Counted from the first letter of the stretch, positions 9,135 through 16,503 are shown. The stretch is 33,182 bases of DNA from Sedimenticola sp. (GCA_027030425.1 JALVEW010000208.1:1-33182), one strand, 5' to 3'. Numbers and translations are program-made. Notes: a model not told the origin generated them from the sequence alone.

Positions 9135-9517
9135 GCGATACACCAAAGCCCGTGAACATCACGGCGCACACCAAATCACACAGCCTGGAAATCAGCTTCG
9201 ACGACGGCAGCTGTTTCACCTACCCGGCGGAACTTCTTCGTGTGTACTCCCCTTCCGCCGAAGTGAGAGGCCACTGGGGCCAGGGAGCCAAGCTGCAGCT
9301 GGACAAGCAGGACGTGAACATCACCGACATCAAACCCGTGGGCCAGTACGCCATCAAGATATTCTTCGATGACGGACATGACTCAGGGCTCTACGACTGG
9401 GCCTATCTATACGACCTGGGACGAAAGCAGGCCATCTACTGGACGCAATACCTGGACAAGCTGGCCCAGGCGGGACGCAAGCGCCAGCCGCCGTCCTGGA
9501 AAAATGAAGACGAATAA
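9131..9517 (+). CDS. DUF971 (GBBH-like N-terminal domain) protein
   Basis: This 128-residue protein starts at the ATG that overlaps the hemH stop. The same frame extends upstream inside hemH, but that part is an overlap artefact. The sequence covers one DUF971 domain, with the typical FDDGSCFTYPAELLRVYSPSAEV stretch (about residues 20-42) and the ending GLYDWAYLYDLG. The fold resembles the N-terminal domain of gamma-butyrobetaine hydroxylases. Stand-alone members occur near heme, Fe-S or ubiquinone genes, and their exact role is unclear. It is the last gene of the ppx-hemH unit and lies just before repeat element (a). Confidence 0.87.
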   Translation: MSDTPKPVNITAHTKSHSLEISFDDGSCFTYPAELLRVYSPSAEVRGHWGQGAKLQLDKQDVNITDIKPVGQYAIKIFFDDGHDSGLYDWAYLYDLGRKQAIYWTQYLDKLAQAGRKRQPPSWKNEDE

Positions 9518-9551
9518 CCGATGACTATCCGCTCGACTGGTCCGGATGGGC

Positions 9552-9654
9552 GGGGTCGGAGTCAAAAGGGGAGGATGTTGGGAAGATCCCATGGCCATGG
9601 AACAGTTTGATCCCGTTTCATGGAACAGTTTGGGTGGAATTTGACTCCGACCCC
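9552..9654. repeat. Palindrome-ended repeat element (a)
   Basis: The element is 103 bp, bounded by GGGGTCGGAGTCAAA at the left and its complement ATTTGACTCCGACCCC at 9639-9654. It lies between the convergent DUF971 and CinA-like genes. Inside is a tandem pair of 23-24 bp units (9585-9608 and 9609-9631), each ending in CATGGAACAGTTT. Its right end is continuous with the left arm of the 85-bp inverted repeat. It is one of five such elements in the window. I infer a MITE- or REP-like origin; no transposase is present. Confidence 0.85.
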
Positions 9655-9723
9655 ATTACAAATCCGCACCTGAACGCCGATCCCGGTACGATCATCGCGT
9701 TCCCGGGTGAAACATTCGGGCTA
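9639..9723 (-). repeat. Left arm of 85-bp inverted repeat flanking the CinA-like/thioredoxin pair
   Basis: The reverse complement of 9639-9723 matches 10911-10995 at 82 of 85 positions by my count. The arm contains one end of element (a) plus a 69-bp unit (9655-9723). Its inner border coincides with the TAG stop of the CinA-like gene (complement of 9721-9723), so the repeat supplies that stop codon. Confidence 0.9.
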
Positions 9724-10455
9724 CCCGGTCGGCTGGTCCGTGCGAATCCCCTGTTCGCGCAGTGCCTGCCGCAGTTCCTGAAAAGCCGCCGGCACTTCTT
9801 CCCCGCCCCGAAAACCAAGCTCGACGAAAGACTCCTTTCCCATGCGGGGCAGACTGAACAGCTTCAGCCCGGGCCATTTCCGGGTCAGCTGCTGCAAAAG
9901 CGGCATGAGTTCGTTTTCCGACACTCCGTAGGTCCGCAAGGAAAGCTCCTGCTCCGGGCTTTCCTCTGCAGGATAGTAGCTGTCCAGCACCCATGCTCCC
10001 ATGGGATGGGCCATGTCGGGAAAGCCGGGCAGGAAATAATGTTCACGAATGGAAAAACCCGGCACATTGTTTACCGGATTGGGCACCAGGATACTTCCCT
10101 CGGGCAGGTCCGCCATGCGGATACGATGCGGCCAGGCGCTATCGGAAAACCGCCTCTCAATCAGCTCGGCCGCCTCAGCATGCCGCACCAGGGGAAGGCC
10201 TGCCGCTCTTGCCGCACATTCGCGGGTATGGTCGTCTGGCGTGGCACCGATTCCCCCGCAGGAAAAGGCCGGCTCCCCCGCATCCATGCTCTGCCGGAAC
10301 TGGCGCACGAGAATTTCCGGGTCGTCCGGCAGGATCTGTACCCAGCGCAGGGAGTGTCCCCTGCCCTGCAACATGCGGCGGAAACCCTCCACATGGGTGT
10401 CACGCCGGCGGCCACTGAGAATTTCATCGCCAATGACATACAGGCCAAATTTCAT
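9721..10455 (-). CDS. MoCF-biosynthesis domain protein, CinA N-terminal-like (competence/damage-inducible protein A family)
   Basis: This 244-residue protein has a molybdopterin-binding (MoCF_biosynth) fold over about residues 4-165. Characteristic motifs are VIGDEILSGRRRDTH near the N-terminus and CGGIGATPDDHT at about residues 66-77. It lacks the C-terminal nicotinamide-nucleotide amidase domain of full CinA, so it belongs with the short, single-domain members. The substrate is unknown; relatives bind nucleotides or molybdopterin. Its start overlaps the stop of the thioredoxin-like gene (ATGA at 10452-10455). The TAG stop is the first codon of the inverted-repeat arm, so the original C-terminus may have been trimmed or replaced when the repeat arrived. 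Confidence 0.85.
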   Translation of the reverse strand: MKFGLYVIGDEILSGRRRDTHVEGFRRMLQGRGHSLRWVQILPDDPEILVRQFRQSMDAGEPAFSCGGIGATPDDHTRECAARAAGLPLVRHAEAAELIERRFSDSAWPHRIRMADLPEGSILVPNPVNNVPGFSIREHYFLPGFPDMAHPMGAWVLDSYYPAEESPEQELSLRTYGVSENELMPLLQQLTRKWPGLKLFSLPRMGKESFVELGFRGGEEVPAAFQELRQALREQGIRTDQPTG

Positions 10456-10874
10456 GACGGCTTTCCGGACAAGCGGTTCAGAGCCGTGCGAATTGACTGG
10501 GCCACATAATAGTAATACATCTCGATGGTATTCACGCCGGTCATCTGCTTGGAAAGCTCCCGGCCGTCCGGCCCGAGAAACAGCAGCGTAGGTGTGACAA
10601 AAACGCCATAGCCGTGAGCAAAATCTGCCGCATCCACGGTTTTTCCCTGAAAATCCACAATCCTCTCTCCCTCATCCATGAACATCTCACGAATCAGGAT
10701 TTCATCCCGGAAATCACCTCCCAGAATCATGGGCCGAATGACTTCCTCCTTAACCAAGTGGCAGTACGGACAATCCGCCTGGGAAACGAGCAACATGACG
10801 ACGCGCCGCTCCCGACGCGCCCTTCGCGCCAGGGCATGAAAGTCCTGAACCCGGATAATCTGTATTTCTGACAA
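10452..10874 (-). CDS. Thioredoxin-fold protein with CPYC active site
   Basis: This 140-residue protein has a thioredoxin fold: redox motif CPYC at residues 35-38, an ensuing helix, and a cis-proline segment FVTPTLLFLGPDG. It resembles SoxW-like or DUF953-like reductases, but no signal peptide is visible, so it is predicted to be cytoplasmic. The start codon appears to be TTG at 10872-10874, with a GGGG stretch about 7 bases upstream; no suitable ATG exists before the active site. It is the first gene of a two-gene operon with the CinA-like protein. The operon is isolated by inverted repeats. The partner or substrate is unknown. Confidence 0.82.
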   Translation of the reverse strand: MSEIQIIRVQDFHALARRARRERRVVMLLVSQADCPYCHLVKEEVIRPMILGGDFRDEILIREMFMDEGERIVDFQGKTVDAADFAHGYGVFVTPTLLFLGPDGRELSKQMTGVNTIEMYYYYVAQSIRTALNRLSGKPS

Positions 10875-10910
10875 AGTTGTCCCCAGGTGGAGAAAACGCC
10901 TATTGTATCC

Positions 10911-10995
10911 TAGCCCGAATGTTTCACCCGGGAACGCGATGATCGTGCCGGGATCGGCGTTCAGGTGCGGATTTGCAAAGGGGTCGGAGTCAAAT
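10911..10995 (+). repeat. Right arm of 85-bp inverted repeat flanking the CinA-like/thioredoxin pair
   Basis: This arm matches the reverse complement of 9639-9723, with three mismatches by my count. It begins at TAGCCCGAATG, 36 bp upstream of the TTG start of the thioredoxin-like gene, and its outer 16 bp are the left end of element (b). The promoter of the minus-strand operon must lie in or beyond it. Confidence 0.9.
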
Positions 10996-11075
10996 CAGAC
11001 ACAGGCGGTTACAGGGAACAGGAGCCGGAGGTTCCTGATTCCTGTCAAACATCGTACTCATTTGACTCCGACCCC
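10980..11075. repeat. Palindrome-ended repeat element (b)
   Basis: The element is 96 bp, with GGGGTCGGAGTCAAAT at 10980-10995 and ATTTGACTCCGACCCC at 11060-11075. The interior differs from the other copies and holds a small stem (CAGGA...TCCTG). It sits in the 317-bp divergent region between the thioredoxin-like gene and yciB, so it may separate or influence their promoters. Apart from the repeat arm, this element and the leader ORF at 11175, I see nothing else in that gap. Confidence 0.87.
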
Positions 11076-11174
11076 GTCCCGGCAGCCCCATCCCGGCAGG
11101 GTTCCCCCCGCATTTTCTGCCGGAACGGCAACTTTTTGCTACCATACCGGTCTATTCTGGAGCTTCCGGAACCC

Positions 11175-11195
11175 ATGACAACAATCAAAACATGA
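11175..11195 (+). promoter_or_regulatory. Six-codon leader ORF overlapping the yciB start
   Basis: An ATG preceded by GGAA opens a six-codon frame (MTTIKT). Its TGA overlaps the yciB ATG (ATGA at 11192-11195). The yciB ATG itself has no clear Shine-Dalgarno sequence, so yciB may be translated by re-initiation after the mini-ORF. This is inferred from sequence only. Confidence 0.35.
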
Positions 11196-11737
11196 AACTG
11201 CTCGCCGATTTTTTCCCGGTCATCGTGTTCTTCGTGGCCTACAAGCTGTGGGGCATGTATGTCGCTACGGGCCTGTTCATCGCTGCTTCCCTGCTGCACA
11301 TGGCATGGAGCCACCGCGTTCACGGCAGGGTGGAAACCATGCAGTGGGTCACCCTGGCGCTGGTACTGGTATTTGGCGGCGCCACCCTTTTGCTGCACGA
11401 CCCCGTGTTCTTCAAATGGAAACCCACGGTAGTGAACTGGCTGTTTGCCGCGGCATTTCTCGGTTCCGGACTGTTCATGGAACGCAGCCTGCTGCAGCGC
11501 ATGATGGATCAGGCTATCAGCCTGCCCCGGGCGGTATGGAAGCAGCTCAACCTGGCCTGGGTACTGTTCTTCATTGCCGCGGGAAGCGCCAATCTCTATG
11601 TCGCATACAACTATCCCGAAGACACCTGGGTGAATTTCAAGCTGTTCGGCATGCTGGGCCTCACCCTGGTATTCATGGTCCTGCAGGGCCTTTACCTGGC
11701 GCGTTACATGCAACCCGTGGAAGAGGAGAAGAACTGA
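11192..11737 (+). CDS. yciB: Inner-membrane septation protein A (YciB/IspZ family)
   Basis: This 181-residue, highly hydrophobic protein has about five transmembrane segments. It has the YciB signature: N-terminal LLADFFPVIVFFVAYK and later WKPTVVNWLFAAAFLGS, with a conserved WKQLNLAWVLFF segment. The family is linked to cell-envelope synthesis and normal septation or cell length; the molecular activity is uncertain. The length equals that of the E. coli homologue (about 180 aa). The stop directly abuts the yciI start (TGAATG), and the PPIase gene follows, so the three form one operon. There is no obvious ribosome site at the ATG, but a short upstream ORF overlaps it. Confidence 0.93.
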   Translation: MKLLADFFPVIVFFVAYKLWGMYVATGLFIAASLLHMAWSHRVHGRVETMQWVTLALVLVFGGATLLLHDPVFFKWKPTVVNWLFAAAFLGSGLFMERSLLQRMMDQAISLPRAVWKQLNLAWVLFFIAAGSANLYVAYNYPEDTWVNFKLFGMLGLTLVFMVLQGLYLARYMQPVEEEKN

Positions 11738-12040
11738 ATGTTGTATTGCATAATCGGCACAGACCGCGAAGACAGCCTTGAAGCCCGCATGGCCGCGCGA
11801 CCGGCACATGTGGAGCGGCTCAAGGCCCTGCAGGCCGAAGGGCGGCTGGTCCTGGCCGGACCGAACCCTGCCATCGATGCCGAGGACCCCGGCCCCGCCG
11901 GCTTTACCGGCAGTGTCATCATCGCCGAATTTCCCAGCCTCAAGGACGCCGAGGACTGGGCCGCAACCGATCCCTACGTGTCTTCCGGCGTCTACAAGCA
12001 CGTTTCCGTCAAACCTTTCAGGAAAGTATTGCCCGAATGA
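11738..12040 (+). CDS. yciI: YciI-like (YCII domain) protein
   Basis: This is a 100-residue single-domain protein of the YCII family. It starts [27 protein letters not shown], then has [10 protein letters not shown] and the conserved [17 protein letters not shown] region. The fold is a ferredoxin-like dimer with a conserved His/Asp pair; the reaction is unknown for most members. It abuts yciB and overlaps the downstream PPIase start (ATGA at 12037-12040). The yciB-yciI pairing is common in gammaproteobacteria and supports the calls for both. Confidence 0.9.
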   Translation: MLYCIIGTDREDSLEARMAARPAHVERLKALQAEGRLVLAGPNPAIDAEDPGPAGFTGSVIIAEFPSLKDAEDWAATDPYVSSGVYKHVSVKPFRKVLPE

Positions 12041-12936
12041 AAATATCCATGATTAGCAGATTCAAGACCCACGCGGCCGCCCTGGCCATTACCACCATGC
12101 TGCCAGCCATGGCCTTCGCAGGAGAAAAGGCCGCGCAGGAACCCAGCCCCCCGGTTCCACAGACCATCGTAACCATCAATGGAGACGCCATCACCGATCT
12201 TGAAGTACTGGCCTTCAACGCCCTGCAGGGCGGCCAGAACAAGCTGGACAGCCAGCAGGCGCAGGTGCAGCTTCTCAACCAGCTGGTGAACACCACGCTG
12301 CTGGCCCAGGCAGCCGAGAAGGACGGCGTGGACAAGCTGCCCCAGGTCATCGCCGCACTGAAAATGGCCAAGATCCAGGTACTGGCCGAAGCCAAAGTCA
12401 ACGACTATTTCGCCAAGCATCCTGTCACTGACGAGGAAATCAAGGCGGCCTATGACAAGAAGTTCACCAAGGAAGCCTTGCAGGAATACAAGGTCAGTCA
12501 CATCCTGGTCAAGGAGGAACAGGAAGCAAAGGACATCATTGCCTCTCTGGAAAAGGGCGAAGCATTCGACAAACTGGCAAAGGAACACTCCCTGGACAGC
12601 AGCAAGGATGCCGGTGGCGAGCTGGGCTGGGTAGGCCGCAACCAGGTGGTCAAACCCTTTGGTGATGCCATGAGCAGCCTGAAAAAAGGCGAATTCAGCA
12701 AGACGCCAGTAAAGTCACAGTTCGGCTGGCATGTCATCCTTGTGGAAGATGTTCGTGCCCAGCAGCCTCCCCCCCTGGATCAGGTAAAGGAGCAGTTTCG
12801 CGCCCAGCTGCAACAACAGCAGCTTGCAAAACTGGTTACCGAAATGCGCAACCAGGCAACCGTGGAAGTTGCTGGCGCGGAAAAGACCGCTGCCTCTCCG
12901 GCACAGGAGGCAAAGCCCGCACCACAGGCAAAATGA
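12037..12936 (+). CDS. Periplasmic peptidyl-prolyl cis-trans isomerase, parvulin type
   Basis: This 299-residue protein has an N-terminal signal peptide (hydrophobic stretch, cleavage likely after AMAFA, residue 28). A SurA-N/PrsA-like chaperone region covers about 40-145 and one parvulin (rotamase) domain about 151-245. Parvulin motifs include [24 protein letters not shown] and [10 protein letters not shown]. The tail is rich in Ala, Lys and Pro. The predicted role is folding of envelope proteins in the periplasm. The ATG overlaps yciI, and MISRFK four codons later is an alternative start. A rho-independent terminator follows 18 bp after the stop, closing the operon. Confidence 0.92.
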   Translation: MKISMISRFKTHAAALAITTMLPAMAFAGEKAAQEPSPPVPQTIVTINGDAITDLEVLAFNALQGGQNKLDSQQAQVQLLNQLVNTTLLAQAAEKDGVDKLPQVIAALKMAKIQVLAEAKVNDYFAKHPVTDEEIKAAYDKKFTKEALQEYKVSHILVKEEQEAKDIIASLEKGEAFDKLAKEHSLDSSKDAGGELGWVGRNQVVKPFGDAMSSLKKGEFSKTPVKSQFGWHVILVEDVRAQQPPPLDQVKEQFRAQLQQQQLAKLVTEMRNQATVEVAGAEKTAASPAQEAKPAPQAK

Positions 12937-12953
12937 CCCCCTGCTCGAAACAG

Positions 12954-12981
12954 AAAAGCCCGGCCTGAAGCCGGGCTTTTT
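12954..12981. terminator. Rho-independent terminator, probably bidirectional
   Basis: A 10-bp perfect stem (AAAGCCCGGC / GCCGGGCTTT) with a 5-base loop CTGAA is followed by T residues on the plus strand and preceded by A residues. It can therefore end the yciB operon on the plus strand and the minus-strand gene at 13007. It lies between the two convergent units. Confidence 0.9.
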
Positions 12982-13006
12982 CATGATAAGGGCATAGAAG
13001 AAGCCG

Positions 13007-13300
13007 TCAGTCTTCCGGCTCGTTCTTGTTCAACCCACCAATCTGGGAGATGGGAATAATCTCCGCTTCCTGCTTCTCATCCTTGAAATAAGGACGCTGG
13101 CGGGCTTCCCCCGCCGCATCCGCCAGCTCCATCTCCCGGGCAGAAATCAATCGCAGGCACTGCCGGATATCCTCTATGGTATTGGCAGACAACGGGTGCT
13201 TCATGGTCTTGAATTCGGGAGTCGTATCCTTGATGACGCTGGCAAGCACCTTGCGCATGACCATCAGGATATCTCTTTCCTTGCGGCTTTCTTCATTCAT
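13007..13300 (-). CDS. Small conserved protein downstream of rpoS, function unknown
   Basis: This 97-residue protein begins at the ATG at 13300, with GAGA a few bases upstream. An 11-codon extension to a TTG at 13333 is possible. It is charged and mostly helical, with the stretch MRKVLASVIKDTTPEFKTMKHPLS and then TIEDIRQCLRLISAREMELA. Similar short proteins occur in other gammaproteobacteria and are sometimes labelled segregation and condensation protein A. I see no ScpA domain to justify that name. There are no cysteine motifs, signal or membrane helix. It lies 107 bp after rpoS on the same strand and ends near the bidirectional terminator. Confidence 0.75.
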   Translation of the reverse strand: MNEESRKERDILMVMRKVLASVIKDTTPEFKTMKHPLSANTIEDIRQCLRLISAREMELADAAGEARQRPYFKDEKQEAEIIPISQIGGLNKNEPED

Positions 13301-13407
13301 TGGAACATCTCGCAATAATCGGTAATCAGCCAAGGATACCTGAACTCAATCCCTGCATTCCACAGGGAAAGGACCTCCACCTACGCTCATGGCGCGGAAA
13401 CAGGAAT

Positions 13408-14307
13408 TCAATCAAACAGGGTTTCCGCATCGAAACCCTGCTGCTCCAGAATCACCCGCAGCCGTCTCAGGGCATCGATCTGTATCTGGCGCACTCTTTC
13501 CCGGGTAACCCCCAGTTCCCTGGCCACTTGCTCCAGGGTGGAATTGTCATATCCCTGCAGGCCAAACCGGCGCATGACCACTTCCCGCTGGTTGGGGTTG
13601 AGCTTGTCCAGCCAGCGTTCCAGGTGCGCATGTATGTCTTCGGCAAGCAGGTGCTCCGTAGGTTCCTCCACGGAGGCGTCGGCTATGGCATCCACCAGCG
13701 GCTTGTCGCTGTCCCGCCCGTGTGGCACATCAACAGACGCGATGCGTTCATTGAACCCCAGCATGCGCTCGACATCCTGCAAGGGCTTGTCCAGAAGAAC
13801 CGCGATTTCATCGGCGCTGGGATCATGGTCCAGCTCCTGGGAAAGACGGCGTGCCGCCCTGAGGTAGGTATTGATCTCCTTCACCACGTGAATCGGCAAG
13901 CGAATGGTACGGGTCTGGTTCATGATGGCCCGTTCTATGGTCTGGCGTATCCACCAGGTGGCATAGGTCGAAAAACGGAAACCACGTTCCGGGTCGAATT
14001 TCTCCACGGCGCGAATCAGACCCAGGTTTCCTTCTTCGATAAGATCGAGCAGGGGGAGCCCCCTGTTCAGATAGCGCCGGGCTATCTTCACCACCAGGCG
14101 AAGATTGCTCTCTATCATGCGCTTGCGGGCGGCATCATCTCCCTTGGCGATGGCCCGGGCAAGCTCCACTTCCTCTTCCGCGGTAAGCAGCTTGGCGGCA
14201 CCGATTTCCCGCAGGTACAGGCGGGTGGCATCCATGTTCTCATTGCTATCGACCGGTTCCCGCGGCGGCTCTCCGGCTTTTCCACCACTACTCTCGTTTC
14301 TTGCCAT
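13408..14307 (-). CDS. rpoS: RNA polymerase sigma factor RpoS (sigma-38)
   Basis: This is a stationary-phase/general stress sigma factor of about 299 residues. Region 1.2 starts at [11 protein letters not shown]. Region 2 includes [19 protein letters not shown] and [25 protein letters not shown]. Region 3.0 carries [11 protein letters not shown], and region 4 has the helix-turn-helix [21 protein letters not shown]. The context nlpD-rpoS distinguishes it from RpoD and RpoH. Start choice: ATG 14307 (MARNESS), preceded by GGGGAAG; ATG 14319 and GTG 14388 are in-frame alternatives. Only about 25 residues precede region 1.2, shorter than in E. coli or Pseudomonas. The Lys-Glu of region 3.0 recognised by RssB/ClpXP in E. 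coli is conserved. Confidence 0.95.
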   Translation of the reverse strand: MARNESSGGKAGEPPREPVDSNENMDATRLYLREIGAAKLLTAEEEVELARAIAKGDDAARKRMIESNLRLVVKIARRYLNRGLPLLDLIEEGNLGLIRAVEKFDPERGFRFSTYATWWIRQTIERAIMNQTRTIRLPIHVVKEINTYLRAARRLSQELDHDPSADEIAVLLDKPLQDVERMLGFNERIASVDVPHGRDSDKPLVDAIADASVEEPTEHLLAEDIHAHLERWLDKLNPNQREVVMRRFGLQGYDNSTLEQVARELGVTRERVRQIQIDALRRLRVILEQQGFDAETLFD

Positions 14308-14412
14308 GCACTTCCCCATTGTTGGCCAAACCGCCGCGGGCCGGGGCCCGGCTGCGAATCTGCCATCTCCTCCTCCGGTGGTGCTCACGGGAATCAGGGG
14401 GCTGGAAGGATC

Positions 14413-15249
14413 TCAGCGTGGTAGATATTTCAGGGGATCCACCGGTTTCCCATACCGTCGTATCTCGAAATACAGCAATGGCACACCCTGATTGGTCACG
14501 CCCATATCGGAAATATGTTGTCCGCGGGAAACCCTTTCCCCTTCCTTCACCCGCAAACGGCTGTTGTGTCCGTAAGCACTCAGATACTTGTTGTTGTGTT
14601 TGATGATGATAAGCTTTCCGTAACCAATGAGTCCACTACCAACATAAACAACCTGCCCTGCCTCGGCGGCGACGATCTTCTGCCCTTTCCTTCCGGCAAT
14701 CTTGATTCCTCCCTTGGCAGCATCGTTTGAAGCAAATCTGGACAGGAGCCGGCCACGCACCGGCCACTGCCAGTGCAGGGAACCCTTGGCCACCGCCTTT
14801 CCGGGCTTTTTTCCGGACGAGTTCTTTGTCGGGGGCGCCGGCCTGGACCTTCCTGGCCTGTTGGCCACGGACCTGTCTGGAGAAGCTGGCTTTTTGGCGT
14901 TGGTTCCTTTGGCCGCTGGCGACGTCTTGCTGACTTTGGGCGGCGACAGCCGTATCCGTTGACCGGGATAGATGGTATAGGGGCTTTTCAGGCCATTCCA
15001 ACGCGCCAGGGTGCGATAGTCCAAACCCGCCCGCCAGGCAATGGAATAGAGACTGTCTCCTTTGCGCACGCGATAGTAGCCGCCGGGGTTCTTGACAGCT
15101 GGCTTGGCACGAGGAGTGACAGAGTGCGGCGTCTTCTTTTCCGGCACCTTGTGCGTGGCACAGCCGCTCATCATCCCCGGCACTATCAGTAGCATCAGGA
15201 GAGCAAGAAACAGCCTTGTCTGCACATTTGTGTGAACAACAATAATCAA
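14413..15249 (-). CDS. nlpD: NlpD-like lipoprotein: LysM plus degenerate LytM (M23) domain
   Basis: This protein of about 278 residues starts at TTG 15249, where GGGGGG lies just upstream. The frame continues open to another TTG at 15297. A lipoprotein signal ends in the lipobox MSGC (Cys about 30). One LysM domain (about 58-101) is followed by a basic Lys/Pro linker and a C-terminal LytM domain (about 174-274). The LytM metal site is degenerate: the first HxxxD region reads GGIKIAG, and the final HxH site has Tyr in place of His (LYFEIR). NlpD-type proteins activate cell-wall amidases at the septum rather than cutting peptidoglycan themselves. It is directly upstream of rpoS and likely carries the rpoS promoter inside its coding region, as in E. 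coli. Confidence 0.92.
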   Translation of the reverse strand: MIIVVHTNVQTRLFLALLMLLIVPGMMSGCATHKVPEKKTPHSVTPRAKPAVKNPGGYYRVRKGDSLYSIAWRAGLDYRTLARWNGLKSPYTIYPGQRIRLSPPKVSKTSPAAKGTNAKKPASPDRSVANRPGRSRPAPPTKNSSGKKPGKAVAKGSLHWQWPVRGRLLSRFASNDAAKGGIKIAGRKGQKIVAAEAGQVVYVGSGLIGYGKLIIIKHNNKYLSAYGHNSRLRVKEGERVSRGQHISDMGVTNQGVPLLYFEIRRYGKPVDPLKYLPR

Positions 15250-15289
15250 TCTGCCCCCCGGATGCCTGCGGAAATACTGTTTGTTCCTT

Positions 15290-15871
15290 TCATCCAATCT
15301 TCACCACTATCACTGCCACAATGACGACCACGACAACTGACCACCCTATGAGGTCCATGTACTTGTGCAGCTTTTCTTCCATGGGTTTTCCTCCCCAGGC
15401 CATGAGCGCGGCCACCAGCGAAAAACGTCCTCCCCGGCCAATCAGCGATGCAATGACAAACGGGAAAAAACTCATGGATATAACCCCAGCCGTGATGGTG
15501 AATATCTTGTAGGGGATAGGGGAAAAACCTGCAATGAATATGGCCCAGAAACCCCAATCATCGAACCAGCTGCGCACCTGCAGGTATTTTTCATAATAAC
15601 CGAGGTCATGCAACAGGGGCTCGATGAAGTCGAAAGCCCACAAACCGATGAAATAGCCTGCGATGCCGCCAACCACGGAGGCCAGTGTGGTAATCAGGGC
15701 AAACCACCAGGCCCGGTCAGGACGAGCCAGGCTCATGGGAGCGAGCATCACATCCGGCGGAACAGGAAAGAAAGAGGACTCGGCAAAACTCAAGCCACCC
15801 AGGTACCATGGCGCCCGGGGATGCCTCGCCCACTGCATGGCGCGAGCATACAGGGAGGAAAAGAACTTCAA
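15290..15871 (-). CDS. YqaA family membrane protein (DedA/VTT superfamily)
   Basis: This 193-residue membrane protein has four to five hydrophobic segments. It has the YqaA/VTT motifs: SFAESSFFPVPPDVMLAPM near residues 28-46 and the re-entrant-loop sequence GFSPIPYKIFTITAG. The family resembles DedA proteins, which are implicated in lipid flipping and envelope homeostasis; the role of YqaA is not defined. The start is TTG at 15869-15871, overlapping the pcm stop as TTGA. An ATG 11 codons in is the alternative, but the family N-terminus aligns with the TTG start. It lies between pcm and nlpD, a common arrangement in Chromatiales and relatives. Confidence 0.9.
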   Translation of the reverse strand: MKFFSSLYARAMQWARHPRAPWYLGGLSFAESSFFPVPPDVMLAPMSLARPDRAWWFALITTLASVVGGIAGYFIGLWAFDFIEPLLHDLGYYEKYLQVRSWFDDWGFWAIFIAGFSPIPYKIFTITAGVISMSFFPFVIASLIGRGGRFSLVAALMAWGGKPMEEKLHKYMDLIGWSVVVVVIVAVIVVKIG

Positions 15872-16503
15872 GTTTCCGTCCCCCCGAGCAGGGGCACGAA
15901 TCTCACCGGCTCCAGCATTTCTGTATCGTAGCCTCTTGCCGTACGGGTGACCTTCACCAGCGCCTGAACATCCCCCTGGCCAATGGGAAGAATCATACGC
16001 CCACCGGGCCGCAGCTGTTCCACCAGGGTGCGTGGAATGCCTTCGGGCGCGGCAGTGACGATGATGCCGTCGAAAGGAGAAAATTCCGGCAGTCCCAGTC
16101 CGCCATCGGAATGCTTGGGATGGATGTTTCGCAACTTGAGCAGGCGAAACCGCTGCTTGGCCTGTTCCAACAGGGTGGCGATGCGCTCCACCGTGTATAT
16201 ACGGCGAACCAGGGGCGCCAGCACAGCCGTCTGGTACCCGGAACCGGTGCCCACTTCCAGAACCTTGTCCAGGTTTTCGCCCTCCAGCAGGGCTTCGGTC
16301 ATGCGAGCCACGATGTAGGGTTGGGAAATCGTCTGGGAGCGGCCGATGGGCAGCGCCGTATTCTCATAGGCCCGGCTGGCCAGGGCCTCGTCCACGAAAA
16401 TATGCCTGGGAACCTGGGACATTACCTGCAATACTCGCTCGTCGCGTATGCCCTCGTCCCGCAGCTGCCGTACCAGACGCTCGCGGGTGCGCTCCGAGGT
16501 CAT
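15868..16503 (-). CDS. pcm: Protein-L-isoaspartate O-methyltransferase
   Basis: This 211-residue enzyme uses S-adenosylmethionine to methylate isoaspartyl residues in damaged proteins, starting their repair. Motifs include PRHIFVDEALASRAYENTALPIG, QTISQPYIVARM, the SAM-binding motif VLEVGTGSGYQTAVLA and FDGIIVTAAPEGIP. I chose the ATG at 16503 because the N-terminus then aligns with E. coli Pcm and AGGG lies upstream. A GTG at 16533, just after the surE stop, would add 10 residues. It follows surE and overlaps yqaA. Confidence 0.95.
   Translation of the reverse strand: MTSERTRERLVRQLRDEGIRDERVLQVMSQVPRHIFVDEALASRAYENTALPIGRSQTISQPYIVARMTEALLEGENLDKVLEVGTGSGYQTAVLAPLVRRIYTVERIATLLEQAKQRFRLLKLRNIHPKHSDGGLGLPEFSPFDGIIVTAAPEGIPRTLVEQLRPGGRMILPIGQGDVQALVKVTRTARGYDTEMLEPVRFVPLLGGTET

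Noticed and set aside
10903-11178. Plus-strand ORFs across the repeat arm and element (b)
   Set aside because: They are frames through repeat sequence with no protein-like pattern.
13350-13368. Stem TCCCTG/CAGGGA downstream of rpoS as a terminator
   Set aside because: Short stem with no T tract on the minus strand.
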